A DNA stretch of 9,777 nucleotides from an uncultured Erythrobacter sp. (GTDB taxonomy: Bacteria > Pseudomonadota > Alphaproteobacteria > Sphingomonadales > Sphingomonadaceae), in the NCBI GenBank assembly GCA_947258465.1, contig CAMYIQ010000177.1, forward strand, positions 1 to 9,777. The letters are read 5' to 3'. Made by a program: the position numbers and the translations under genes. Positions 1 through 7,306 of this stretch are shown here, piece by piece. The notes under the pieces are model-generated. The model did not search any database. It had not been told where the DNA came from and saw only the letters and a program-made list of their open reading frames with translations. Positions within the stretch are counted from its first letter, which is position 1. Each line of letters starts with the position of its first letter.

Positions 1-113
1 TAGCGGACAGCTAGTGCTTCCCCGACTTTCACCGGGGGACCGGCTATCCGATTATGTTGGCGACCAATGCTGCGAACGGTGAAAGCCGTCAGCGCCGCGT
101 CGGTGAGGGCCAT
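1..113 (-). CDS. Possible 5' fragment of a minus-strand gene running off the left edge
   Basis: A minus-strand frame starts at an ATG (113-111), with an in-frame TAG directly before it, and stays open for 37 codons to the window edge. It begins MALTDAALTAF and matches no family I recognise. A G-rich stretch lies just upstream of the ATG but is not a convincing Shine-Dalgarno sequence. In GC-rich DNA an open stretch this short can occur by chance. The plus strand is an alternative: one frame could be the last 26 codons of an upstream gene ending in TGA at 80-82, and another ends at TAG 12-14. The sequence alone does not decide between them. Confidence 0.2.
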   Translation of the reverse strand, partial: MALTDAALTAFTVRSIGRQHNRIAGPPVKVGEALAVR

Positions 114-367
114 CTAGGCCCCGACCCCGATCCGGTCAACGCCTTTTTGCGGAATTGTTTCAGCTTCACGGCAAATCCGCAGAAATCTGCAGGTTTCGGC
201 CCGCGACCCGCCAAGGACATATAGGGCGCGTGTGGTGGCGTTCAACCACACCCCGCGAAAAACCGTCTGGATTCGGGGCGATTCCCCTATCCATCACACC
301 GATTCACGCCCCCCACACCGAATCTCATCGCTCGCATTCCCGCCGAAACGCGCCTAGCAATCACCCG
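114..367. other. Intergenic region upstream of the flippase gene, no supported gene
   Basis: The flippase frame stays open back to a TTG at 155, but the residues encoded before 368 are low in hydrophobic content, rich in R, H, P and S, and resemble no flippase N-terminus, so I read this stretch as non-coding. It has one small inverted repeat, TGTGGT (231-236) and ACCACA (245-250) around an 8-nt loop. It also has TATAGG at about 220-225 that could pass as a -10 element but has no good -35 at the right distance. No RNA gene is recognisable. Confidence 0.5.
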
Positions 368-1870
368 ATGAGGATCAGTGGGGTCAGTGAACAGGAACCG
401 CCCGAAGGTTTCGGCGCGCGCGTACGCAAGGCGCTCGCGTGGAGATGGGGCAGCCAGCTATTCGCCCAAATCATTACCTGGGGCTCGACGATCATGGTCG
501 TGCGCCTCCTCGACCCTTCCGACTACGGCCTGTTCGCGATGAGCCAGGTCTTCGTCACGGCGCTCAACTTCCTCAATGGCTGGAGCTTCGCCAGCTCTCT
601 CATTCAGGCGGACAAGATAGGTCGGCGTGAAATCGGCCAGGTCTTTGCCGTGCTGTTGCTGACCAATACGGTGCTTGCTGCGATCCAGCTTGTCCTCGCG
701 CCCGTGGCAGCGGATTATTACGGACAACCGGCCGTCGCCGACCTGCTGCGGGTCCAGGCGCTGATCTTCCTGACGATTCCTTTCACCGCGCTGCCCACGG
801 CACTGCTGTCACGCAGGTTGGAGTTCCGCAGTCAGGGCATCGCGAACATGGCATCGGCCATCGTCGGGGCCGTAACCGCGCTCGTCCTCGCCCTGCTCGA
901 TTACGGCGTATGGGCGCTGATCTTCGCTCCGATCGCGGCCTTTTTCGTGCGGGGACTGATGGTCACCATAGCCGCGCGGCTATGGGTAATGCCGGTCTTC
1001 GACCTTCGAGGCGCCGGGCGAATGATCAGCTTCGGGGGTGTGCTGACAGTGTGCCAGTTCTTCTGGATCATCCAGAGCCAGAGCGACATCTTTATCGCGG
1101 GCCGCGTGCTCAGCACATACGAGCTCGGCCTCTATTCCGAAGCCCTGTTTCTGACGCTGATCGTGACAGGGCGGTTCATCCCCCCGCTCAACGACGTGGC
1201 CTTTCCCGCCTATGCCGAATTGCACAAGGCCGGCCGCAGCCTGGCGCCCTATTTCGAGCGGACGGTGCGCAGCGTGCTGTTGGTGGTCAGCCCGATCTAT
1301 ATCGGCCTGGCGCTGACAGCACCCGAAGCGATTCTGGTGGTGTTTGGAGAAAAGTGGGTCGCCATGGCACCCTATGTATCCGGCCTCGCCATCGTGATGC
1401 CGTTGATGGCAGTGCAGATCATCTGCTCGCCCACCGTGACGGCAATCGGAAAAGAACGCATTTATCTGGCGACGAACATTGCCGGCGCGGCGATCTTCGC
1501 GAGCGCATTCCTCGTCGGTATCCGGTACGGAGCCCCGGGACTGGTCAAAGCGTGGTGGTTCGCAGCCCCCACGCTATTGCTGGTCACCCTTGCCCTCATC
1601 CTGCCGCGCATGCAATTCGGCGCGGGCCGGTTTGTCGCCATGGCCGTGCCCTCGATCATCGGCTGCGCGATCATGGCCGCCAGCGTGCTGGGCCTCCGCG
1701 GCATTCTGCCGAGCGGCCTTCATCCGGCGGCGGTGCTCGCTATTCTCGCCGTCTCGGGCGCGGCAGTCTATGCCGCTACGCTATTCGTCCTGTGGCCGGA
1801 CATCGTGAAGGACAGCCTGCGGATGCTGCGCAGTCCGCGTGCGGCGGTCGTCCCCACTCCGCTACCCTGA
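368..1870 (+). CDS. Lipopolysaccharide / polysaccharide biosynthesis flippase (Wzx/WzxC-like, MOP superfamily)
   Basis: This is a 500-residue integral inner-membrane protein that probably flips a lipid-linked oligosaccharide or similar envelope precursor from the cytoplasmic to the periplasmic face. After a hydrophilic N-terminus of about 28 residues comes the family-typical opening, with WRWGSQLFAQ followed by VVRLLDPSDYGLFAMSQVF, in which the L-x-P-x-D/E-Y-G-x-F pattern is characteristic of the Polysacc_synt_3/WzxC-type group. Hydrophobic segments then alternate to the end, consistent with 12-14 membrane helices. The total length suits the family. I chose ATG 368 because the conserved part begins soon after it; no good ribosome-binding site is visible, and an upstream TTG at 155 would add 71 implausible residues. 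No glycosyltransferase or polymerase gene lies in view, so the transported glycan cannot be named. Gene identity at family level is secure; the substrate is unknown. Confidence 0.9.
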   Translation: MRISGVSEQEPPEGFGARVRKALAWRWGSQLFAQIITWGSTIMVVRLLDPSDYGLFAMSQVFVTALNFLNGWSFASSLIQADKIGRREIGQVFAVLLLTNTVLAAIQLVLAPVAADYYGQPAVADLLRVQALIFLTIPFTALPTALLSRRLEFRSQGIANMASAIVGAVTALVLALLDYGVWALIFAPIAAFFVRGLMVTIAARLWVMPVFDLRGAGRMISFGGVLTVCQFFWIIQSQSDIFIAGRVLSTYELGLYSEALFLTLIVTGRFIPPLNDVAFPAYAELHKAGRSLAPYFERTVRSVLLVVSPIYIGLALTAPEAILVVFGEKWVAMAPYVSGLAIVMPLMAVQIICSPTVTAIGKERIYLATNIAGAAIFASAFLVGIRYGAPGLVKAWWFAAPTLLLVTLALILPRMQFGAGRFVAMAVPSIIGCAIMAASVLGLRGILPSGLHPAAVLAILAVSGAAVYAATLFVLWPDIVKDSLRMLRSPRAAVVPTPLP

Positions 1871-1896
1871 CAGGACCGGTATTCGATCGTCGCGCA

Positions 1897-1920
1897 TGGC
1901 GGCGATACCTTTCGCCGCCA
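1897..1920 (+). terminator. GC-rich hairpin 26 nt after the flippase stop
   Basis: A perfect 9-bp inverted repeat, TGGCGGCGA (1897-1905) and TCGCCGCCA (1912-1920), flanks a 6-nt loop. Its place just after the flippase stop fits transcript termination or 3'-end protection. No T-run follows on either strand, so it is not a classic intrinsic terminator. Confidence 0.35.
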
Positions 1921-1947
1921 GGGCCGACGCCAGGGCCGACGCCAGGG
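1921..1947. repeat. 12-bp direct tandem repeat, two copies plus 3 bases
   Basis: The unit GGGCCGACGCCA occurs at 1921-1932 and again at 1933-1944 without a change, followed by GGG. It directly abuts the hairpin at 1897-1920 and lies in the gap between the flippase and the ABC exporter. No coding frame I trust crosses it. It is probably a small slippage product; a protein-binding role cannot be excluded. Confidence 0.6.
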
Positions 1948-2068
1948 ATGCCCGCCGGGCCGCTGGGACGCAAAATGCGCGCGCCCTGCTTCGCGCCAAC
2001 CGGCCCGGATCTCGCGAAGAACGTCCCGACCTTGTCCCGCAGCCATGGTTTCCCCACATAGTCGTGCG

Positions 2069-3889
2069 ATGCCACCCGACGCTCCCGACACCGCCCAGCA
2101 CAACGATCCGGAAGGCTGGGCCACCGTCCGGCGTTTCCTTCCCTATCTGTGGCCTGCGAACAATCCGAATTTGCGCCGCCGGATCGTGGGGGCGATGCTG
2201 TTCGTGCTGTTGGCCAAGGGTACGATGCTGGCACTGCCTTTTGCTTATAAAGGTGCGGTCGATTCGATGACCACGCCGACAAACGAGGCCGCCATGGCTG
2301 CGCTTGCGCTGGTCATTGCCTATGCGGCGGGGCGCCTGGCAGCGGTGGTGTTCGACAACCTGCGGAACATGACCTTCGAACGGGTGGGCCAAGACGCCAC
2401 GCGCCAACTGGCCGAAGACACCTTTTCCCGGCTCCACCAGCTATCCTTGCGTTTCCACCTGTCGCGCCGGACGGGCGAGGTTACGAAGACGATCGACCGC
2501 GGCACCAAGAGCATCGATATCATGCTCTATTTCCTGCTGTTCAATATCGCTCCGACCGCGCTCGAGCTGACGGCGGTCGGCATTATTTTCTACCTCAATT
2601 TCGGTTGGCAGCTTGTGGCAGCAACCGCGCTGGCCGTGGCCCTGTATATCTACGTGACCCGCAAGATCACCGAATGGCGCAACGAGTTGCGGCGTCAGAT
2701 GAACGAACTCGACGGGACAGCCCTGGCCCGATCGGTCGACAGCCTGCTCAATTACGAGACGGTCAAGTACTTCGGAGCCGAGGCCCGCGAGCGCGAGCGC
2801 TATGCGGAATCGGCACGGGCCTTTGCCGAGGCCGCGGTTCGGTCTGAAAACTCGCTCGGCCTGCTGAACATCAGCCAGGCAGTCATCATGAACCTGCTGA
2901 TGGGCGGCGCAATGGGCTTCACCGTCTGGCAATGGAGCAAGGGCGTGTTGACCACGGGCGATCTCGTGCTGGTGAACACCTATCTCCTCCAGCTTTTCCG
3001 CCCGCTCGACATGCTCGGAATGGTCTACCGCACAGTTCGGCAAGGGCTGATCGACATGGCCGAAATGTTCCGCCTGATCGACACCGAGGCCGAAGTACGG
3101 GACGCCCCCGGCGCCCCGGCGCTGGTGGTGCGCCGGCCGACCGTGGTGTTCGACCAGGTGGTGTTCGGATATGACGAGGGACGACAAATCCTCCATGGTC
3201 TCAGCTTCGAGGTGCCCGCTGGCAGCCATGTGGCGATCGTCGGTCCATCGGGCGCGGGCAAGAGCACGATCGGGCGGCTGCTGTTCCGCTTCTACGACCC
3301 CTGGAGCGGCCGTATCCTGATCGACGGACAGGACATTTCGCAGGTCACGCAGACAAGCCTGAGACAAGCGGTCGGCATCGTTCCGCAGGACAGCGTTCTG
3401 TTCAACGACACGATTGGTTACAACATCGCCTATGGCCGCGACGGTGCCACGCATGAACGCATGGCCGAAGCGGCACGTGCGGCGGTCATCCTTCCCTTGA
3501 TCGAGCGCCTGCCCGAAGGGTTCGATACCGAGGTAGGCGAGCGAGGGCTGAAACTATCCGGCGGTGAAAAGCAGCGCGTTGCCATCGCGCGCACGCTGGT
3601 GAAGGATCCGCCGATCCTGCTGCTCGATGAAGCGACCAGCGCGCTGGACAGTCGGACCGAACAGGAAATCCTCGCGACCCTGCGGCGTGTATCGAAGGAC
3701 CGCACCACGCTGGCCATCGCGCATCGCCTGTCGACCATTGCCGATGCCGACCGTATCCTCGTGCTCGATCAGGGGCGTCTTGCGGAAAGCGGTACGCATC
3801 GCGACCTGCTCGCGGCGCGCGGGCTCTATGCCGAGATGTGGGCCAGACAGCAGGCAGAGAAAGGCGCACGACCCGAACCCGTGGACTAG
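2069..3889 (+). CDS. atm1: Atm1-type ABC exporter (fused permease-ATPase), glutathione-conjugate / heavy-metal exporter
   Basis: This is a half-transporter of 606 residues that works as a homodimer in the inner membrane. Homologues (mitochondrial Atm1/ABCB7, Novosphingobium NaAtm1) export glutathione derivatives and take part in metal detoxification and iron-sulfur homeostasis. Residues about 40-320 are the six-helix membrane domain and carry the Atm1 hallmark LLNYETVKYFGAE. R204 and R208 in TEWRNELRR correspond, with the same 4-residue spacing, to arginines I recall lining the glutathione site of NaAtm1. The ATPase domain has Walker A GPSGAGKST (392-400), a Q-loop in VPQDSVLFND, the signature LSGGEKQ (496-502), Walker B ILLLDE (D520, E521) and the switch histidine H552. 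ATG 2069 is preferred over 2045 because it gives MPPDAP, like the remembered NaAtm1 N-terminus, and a matching length. Neither start has a good ribosome-binding site. The gene stands alone between gaps of 198 and 128 bp. Confidence 0.95.
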   Translation: MPPDAPDTAQHNDPEGWATVRRFLPYLWPANNPNLRRRIVGAMLFVLLAKGTMLALPFAYKGAVDSMTTPTNEAAMAALALVIAYAAGRLAAVVFDNLRNMTFERVGQDATRQLAEDTFSRLHQLSLRFHLSRRTGEVTKTIDRGTKSIDIMLYFLLFNIAPTALELTAVGIIFYLNFGWQLVAATALAVALYIYVTRKITEWRNELRRQMNELDGTALARSVDSLLNYETVKYFGAEARERERYAESARAFAEAAVRSENSLGLLNISQAVIMNLLMGGAMGFTVWQWSKGVLTTGDLVLVNTYLLQLFRPLDMLGMVYRTVRQGLIDMAEMFRLIDTEAEVRDAPGAPALVVRRPTVVFDQVVFGYDEGRQILHGLSFEVPAGSHVAIVGPSGAGKSTIGRLLFRFYDPWSGRILIDGQDISQVTQTSLRQAVGIVPQDSVLFNDTIGYNIAYGRDGATHERMAEAARAAVILPLIERLPEGFDTEVGERGLKLSGGEKQRVAIARTLVKDPPILLLDEATSALDSRTEQEILATLRRVSKDRTTLAIAHRLSTIADADRILVLDQGRLAESGTHRDLLAARGLYAEMWARQQAEKGARPEPVD

Positions 3890-4017
3890 CAACGGGCTTC
3901 CCGCGCGCGCTCCTGCCGCGCCCGGCCTTGTGCTGCAATGCAACATCGTTCATAGGGCGGTCGAATTTTCGCGCGCGTTCGAGTGTGCGTCTTCCCATAT
4001 CAGACAGGACAAACCCC

Positions 4018-5523
4018 ATGCTCGACCGCGCCGCGATCCGCCGCGACTGGTTTTCCAACATCCGTGGCGATGTGTTGGCGGGCCTCGTCGTCGCCCTCGC
4101 CCTGATCCCGGAGGCCATCGGCTTTTCGATCATTGCGGGCGTCGATCCACGTGTGGGTCTCTATGCCTCGGTGGCCATCGCCATGGTCATCGCCTTCACC
4201 GGCGGACGGCCGGGTATGATCTCGGCAGCGACCGCCGCGGTGGCGGTGGTCGTCGTCCCACTGGTACGCGACCACGGGGTCGAATACCTTTTCGCAGCGA
4301 CCATCCTGATGGGTGTATTTCAGGGCGTGGCCGCGTTGCTGCGGCTCGACCTGCTGATGCAGTTCGTCTCGCGCAGCGTCATCACCGGCTTCGTCAACGC
4401 GCTCGCGATCCTTATCTTCATGGCGCAGTTGCCGCAGCTCGACCCGACCGCCGACGGCATCGGTTGGGTGACTTATGCCATGGTCGCCGCCGCACTGGCG
4501 ATGATCTACCTGATCCCCAAGCTGACCACCGCAGTGCCCAGCCCGCTGATCGCGATCATCGTGCTGACCGCGCTGACCATCTGGCTCGACGCGCCGGTCA
4601 ACACCGTCTCCGACATGGGCGAACTGCCCGAAGGCCTGCCCTATTTCGCGCTGCCCGATGTGCCGCTGACCTGGGAAACGCTGGCCATCATCGCCCCCTA
4701 TTCGGCGACCATGGCTGCGGTCGGCCTGCTCGAAAGCCTGCTCACCGCGCAGATCGTCGACGACATGACGCACACCGGCTCGAACAAGCGCCGCGAGAGC
4801 GGTGGCCAAGGCGTCGCCAACATCGTCGCGGCCATGTTCGGCGGCATGGGTGGGTGCGCGATGATCGGCCAGTCGGTCATCAATGTGACCAGTGGAGGTC
4901 GCGGCCGCCTGTCGACTTTCACCGCGGGTCTTTCTCTGCTGATCCTGCTTGCGCTGCTCGGCGATCTCGTCGGCCAGGTACCGATGCCCGCGCTGGTGGC
5001 GATCATGATCATGGTCTCGATCGGCACCTTCTCGTGGAATTCGATTCCCAACCTGTCCAAACACCCGTGGCAGTCTTCCGTGGTCATGCTCACGACCGTC
5101 GTGGTGGTGGTCGCGACGCACAATCTGGCACTAGGCGTCCTGGCTGGGGTTATCCTGTCGGGCGTGTTCTTCACCCACAAGGTGATGACCATGTTCGAGG
5201 TTGTACGCGAACGCCATGGCGACAAGGCCGTCTACCGTGCCAAGGGTCAGATCTTCTATGCCAGCGTCGAGCGCTTCGAAGCTGCTCTCGGCCCGGAAGG
5301 CGCCATGCCGGACCCCGCCGATCACGTGGTGATCGACGTGTCCAAGGCGCATTTCTGGGACATCTCGGCCATCGGCGCGCTCGATAAGGTGGTCGAACGC
5401 ATGCGCCGCCACGGCCGCAGCGTGAAAGTCGTCGGCCTCAATCGGGCCAGCAGCGACCTGGTCGACAAGTTCGCCCTGACCGACAAGACCGGCGTCGAAA
5501 GCGGGCTAGCGCCGCATCCGTGA
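4018..5523 (+). CDS. SulP/SLC26-family inorganic anion transporter with C-terminal STAS domain
   Basis: This 501-residue inner-membrane protein belongs to the SulP family, whose members carry sulfate, bicarbonate or organic anions, usually by proton or sodium symport or by exchange. The N-terminus has the family motif around GDVLAGLVVALALIPEAIGF (residues about 17-36), followed by closely packed hydrophobic segments. The conserved stretch GGMGGCAMIGQSVINVTSGG with a following R-LST is in the second half of the membrane domain. Residues about 400-490 form a short STAS domain with the core VIDVSKAHFWDISAIGAL; S450 aligns with the serine phosphorylated in SpoIIAA-type STAS proteins. ATG 4018 follows AGGA about 9 nt upstream and puts the cytoplasmic N-terminus at the usual length. 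The protein is compact for the family, and the substrate cannot be told from the sequence. It stands alone on its strand, and a terminator-like hairpin follows 11 nt after the stop. Confidence 0.94.
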   Translation: MLDRAAIRRDWFSNIRGDVLAGLVVALALIPEAIGFSIIAGVDPRVGLYASVAIAMVIAFTGGRPGMISAATAAVAVVVVPLVRDHGVEYLFAATILMGVFQGVAALLRLDLLMQFVSRSVITGFVNALAILIFMAQLPQLDPTADGIGWVTYAMVAAALAMIYLIPKLTTAVPSPLIAIIVLTALTIWLDAPVNTVSDMGELPEGLPYFALPDVPLTWETLAIIAPYSATMAAVGLLESLLTAQIVDDMTHTGSNKRRESGGQGVANIVAAMFGGMGGCAMIGQSVINVTSGGRGRLSTFTAGLSLLILLALLGDLVGQVPMPALVAIMIMVSIGTFSWNSIPNLSKHPWQSSVVMLTTVVVVVATHNLALGVLAGVILSGVFFTHKVMTMFEVVRERHGDKAVYRAKGQIFYASVERFEAALGPEGAMPDPADHVVIDVSKAHFWDISAIGALDKVVERMRRHGRSVKVVGLNRASSDLVDKFALTDKTGVESGLAPHP

Positions 5524-5534
5524 CCGCTGCGCGA

Positions 5535-5560
5535 GTCCCTGCGAAAGCGGGGACCTTGTC
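5535..5560 (+). terminator. Probable intrinsic terminator of the SulP gene
   Basis: The stem GTCCCTGC (5535-5542) pairs with GCGGGGAC (5547-5554), including one G-T wobble, around a GAAA tetraloop of the stable GNRA type. A short T-containing tail, CTTGTC, follows on the plus strand. It lies 11 nt after the SulP stop in a convergent gap. The tail is weaker than in a textbook terminator. Confidence 0.5.
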
Positions 5561-5587
5561 ATGGATGGGCGCTAGGCATACTGGGGG

Positions 5588-5604
5588 CCCGGCCTTCGCC
5601 AGGG
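5588..5604 (-). terminator. Small hairpin directly after the ACT gene stop
   Basis: CCCGGC (5588-5593) can pair with GCC-A-GGG (5598-5604, A5601 bulged) around a 4-nt loop. It abuts the stop codon of the minus-strand ACT gene. There is no T-run on the minus strand, so a terminator role for the hslVU-ACT transcript is only possible. Confidence 0.25.
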
Positions 5605-5605
5605 A

Positions 5606-6001
5606 TCATCTCTGTTCGGACTGAAGCGCCAACAGAATATCCAGCGCCTCTTCAGCACGGTCGGCAGGCACGAAGACATGGTCGTGGTTGAGCGCCGCGA
5701 TCATATTGCAGGCAATGCCGGCATTGGCGAGCGCCATGGCGACGGCGGCCGTGAGGCCAACGCCTTCAAGGTCGGAATAGACCTCCAGCACGATCCGGGC
5801 GAATACCGGCGCGCCTTCGGGAGCAAGCTCGGGAGGCACGAGGGCTGAGACACCCTCATCCTCGCGAAACGTGCCCAGCGCCGCCCCGAGCAGTTCCGGC
5901 GCACGCTCAGGCGTAACCGGTACAAAGCACCAGCGCCGCTCGTCGAGGCGCGGGTTCATTTGCGCGATCATCGCCCGGCCGTCGCGCACCGAGCCGGTCA
6001 T
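5606..6001 (-). CDS. ACT domain-containing protein (COG3602 / DUF2241-like)
   Basis: This is a small, soluble, probably cytoplasmic protein of 131 residues. The N-terminal half has NPRLDERRWCFVPV (16-29) and FREDEGVSALVP (45-56), the pattern I know from the ACT-like DUF2241 family. The C-terminal half (about 68-125) is an ACT-type fold with YSDLEGVGLTAAVAMALA, then GIACNMIAALNHDHVFVP and AEEALDILLAL. ACT domains usually bind amino acids or other small ligands and regulate a partner; no enzyme domain is fused here, and neither ligand nor partner is known to me. Its ATG overlaps the hslU stop by one base (TGATG), so it is probably translated by coupling and shares the heat-shock-type transcript. 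Family assignment is fairly sure; function is not. Confidence 0.85.
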   Translation of the reverse strand: MTGSVRDGRAMIAQMNPRLDERRWCFVPVTPERAPELLGAALGTFREDEGVSALVPPELAPEGAPVFARIVLEVYSDLEGVGLTAAVAMALANAGIACNMIAALNHDHVFVPADRAEEALDILLALQSEQR

Positions 6002-7299
6002 CAGAGAATATATTTGCTCAGATCGGCATCGCCGGCGAGCGTCTCCAGCCGTTCGCGCACGTAATCCGCGTCGATGGTGATCGTCTCGCCGGTGTGTTCC
6101 TCGGCCTCGAAGCTGATGTCTTCGAGCAGGCGTTCCATCACGGTCTGCAAGCGGCGGGCGCCGATGTTCTCGACCGTCTCGTTGACGCGCGCCGCCAGCT
6201 TGGCTACCTCGGCGATCGCATCTTCGGTGAAGTCCAGCGTCACGTCCTCGGTACCGATCAGCGCTGTGTATTGCTCGACCAGATTGGCGCGCGTTTCCTT
6301 CAGGATGCGGACGAAGTCCTCTTCGGTCAGCGCGCGCAGCTCGACGCGGATCGGCAGGCGGCCCTGCAATTCGGGCAGCATATCGGACGGCTTGGCGACG
6401 TGGAACGCGCCGGACGCGATGAAAAGCACGTGGTCGGTTTTCATCGGGCCGTACTTGGTGGCAACGGTAGTGCCCTCGATCAGCGGCAGCAGGTCACGTT
6501 GCACGCCTTCGCGGCTGACCGATCCGCCGCGCACGTCGGACACCGCGATCTTGTCGATCTCGTCTAGGAAGACAATGCCGTTGGTCTCGGCATTTTCCAG
6601 CGCGACGCGATTGACGTCGTCCTGGTCCATCCGCTTTTCGGCTTCCTCGTCGACGAGCCGGTCCCAGGCATCGGGGACCTTCAGCTTGCGGCGCTTCATC
6701 GGGCTCTTGCCCATCGCCTTGCCGAGCATATCGCTGAGGTCGATCATTCCGACACCGCCGGGCATGCCCGGGATGTCCATCTGTTGACCGGGCTGCTCGC
6801 GCACCTCGATCTCGACCTCGGTGTCGTTCATCGCGTTCTCGACGATGCGCTGGCGGAACGCCTCGCGCGTCGCCTCGCTGGCATTGTCCCCGACAAGCGC
6901 AGTGAGCAGGCGCTCCATCGCCGCCTCGCTGGCCGCCTCGCGCACCGCCTCGCGGCGGCGTTCCTTTTCCAGGCGAGTTGCCTCTTCGGCAAGGTCGCGG
7001 GCAATCTGGTCGACGTCCCGGCCGACATAGCCGACTTCGGTGAACTTGGTCGCCTCGATCTTGATGAAAGGTGCTTCGGCAAGCTTCGCCAGACGGCGGC
7101 TGATCTCGGTCTTGCCGCAGCCGGTGGGGCCGATCATCAGGATGTTCTTGGGCGTAACCTCGTCGCGCAATTCGGGGCCGAGCCGCTGGCGGCGCCAGCG
7201 ATTGCGCAGCGCCACGGCAACCGCGCGCTTGGCATCCTTCTGGCCGATAATGTGCTCGTCCAGCGCGGCGACGATCGCCTTGGGGGTCAGATTGTCCAT
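6001..7299 (-). CDS. hslU: ATP-dependent protease ATPase subunit HslU (ClpY)
   Basis: HslU is the AAA+ unfoldase that forms hexamers, docks on the HslV peptidase and feeds unfolded substrate into it in the cytoplasm. The 432-residue product is full length. The N-terminus has LTPKAIVAALDEHIIGQ, followed by Walker A GPTGCGKT (57-64), in which Cys61 replaces the more common Val. The pore loop GYVG is at 90-93 and an insertion (I) domain rich in charged and helical sequence spans about 105-225. Walker B GIVFLDE ends at D246-E247; sensor 1 is around 294-300, and GARR of sensor 2 is at 380-383. The C-terminus LSKYIL is the conserved tail that inserts between HslV subunits. Start ATG 7299 has GAGGA (7304-7308) 4 nt upstream, overlapping the hslV stop, so translation of hslU is probably coupled to hslV. 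Its own stop overlaps the ATG of the ACT gene. Confidence 0.98.
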   Translation of the reverse strand: MDNLTPKAIVAALDEHIIGQKDAKRAVAVALRNRWRRQRLGPELRDEVTPKNILMIGPTGCGKTEISRRLAKLAEAPFIKIEATKFTEVGYVGRDVDQIARDLAEEATRLEKERRREAVREAASEAAMERLLTALVGDNASEATREAFRQRIVENAMNDTEVEIEVREQPGQQMDIPGMPGGVGMIDLSDMLGKAMGKSPMKRRKLKVPDAWDRLVDEEAEKRMDQDDVNRVALENAETNGIVFLDEIDKIAVSDVRGGSVSREGVQRDLLPLIEGTTVATKYGPMKTDHVLFIASGAFHVAKPSDMLPELQGRLPIRVELRALTEEDFVRILKETRANLVEQYTALIGTEDVTLDFTEDAIAEVAKLAARVNETVENIGARRLQTVMERLLEDISFEAEEHTGETITIDADYVRERLETLAGDADLSKYIL

Positions 7300-7306
7300 C
7301 GATTCC

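Noticed and set aside
155..367. TTG-initiated extension of the flippase
   Set aside because: The added 71 residues are hydrophilic and not flippase-like, and ATG 368 gives the normal protein length.
910..2061. 383-codon plus-strand open frame overlapping the flippase in another frame
   Set aside because: It is strongly biased to R, A, P and G, and the flippase frame explains this DNA.
2441..3454. 337-codon minus-strand open frame antisense to the ABC exporter
   Set aside because: It lies wholly within the exporter gene, whose motifs are intact, and its product resembles no family.
3893..3924. Possible terminator hairpin after the ABC exporter (CGGGC and GCCCG with an inner GC-rich region)
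   Set aside because: The outer stem is only 5 bp, the inner pairing is ambiguous in a CG-repeat-like stretch, and there is no clear T-run.
3928..3956. Possible sigma-70 promoter before the SulP gene (TTGTGC, 17 bp, CATAGG)
   Set aside because: Only three of six bases match in each box, which is too weak in GC-rich DNA without other support.
4000..5121. 373-codon minus-strand open frame antisense to the SulP gene
   Set aside because: It is dominated by D, H, G and R, the complement of a membrane-protein gene, and has no recognisable motif.
3627..5387. 586-codon plus-strand open frame overlapping the exporter and SulP genes
   Set aside because: It is out of frame with two well-supported genes and is rich in R, H, P and G with no domain pattern. 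It is a GC-rich frame shadow.
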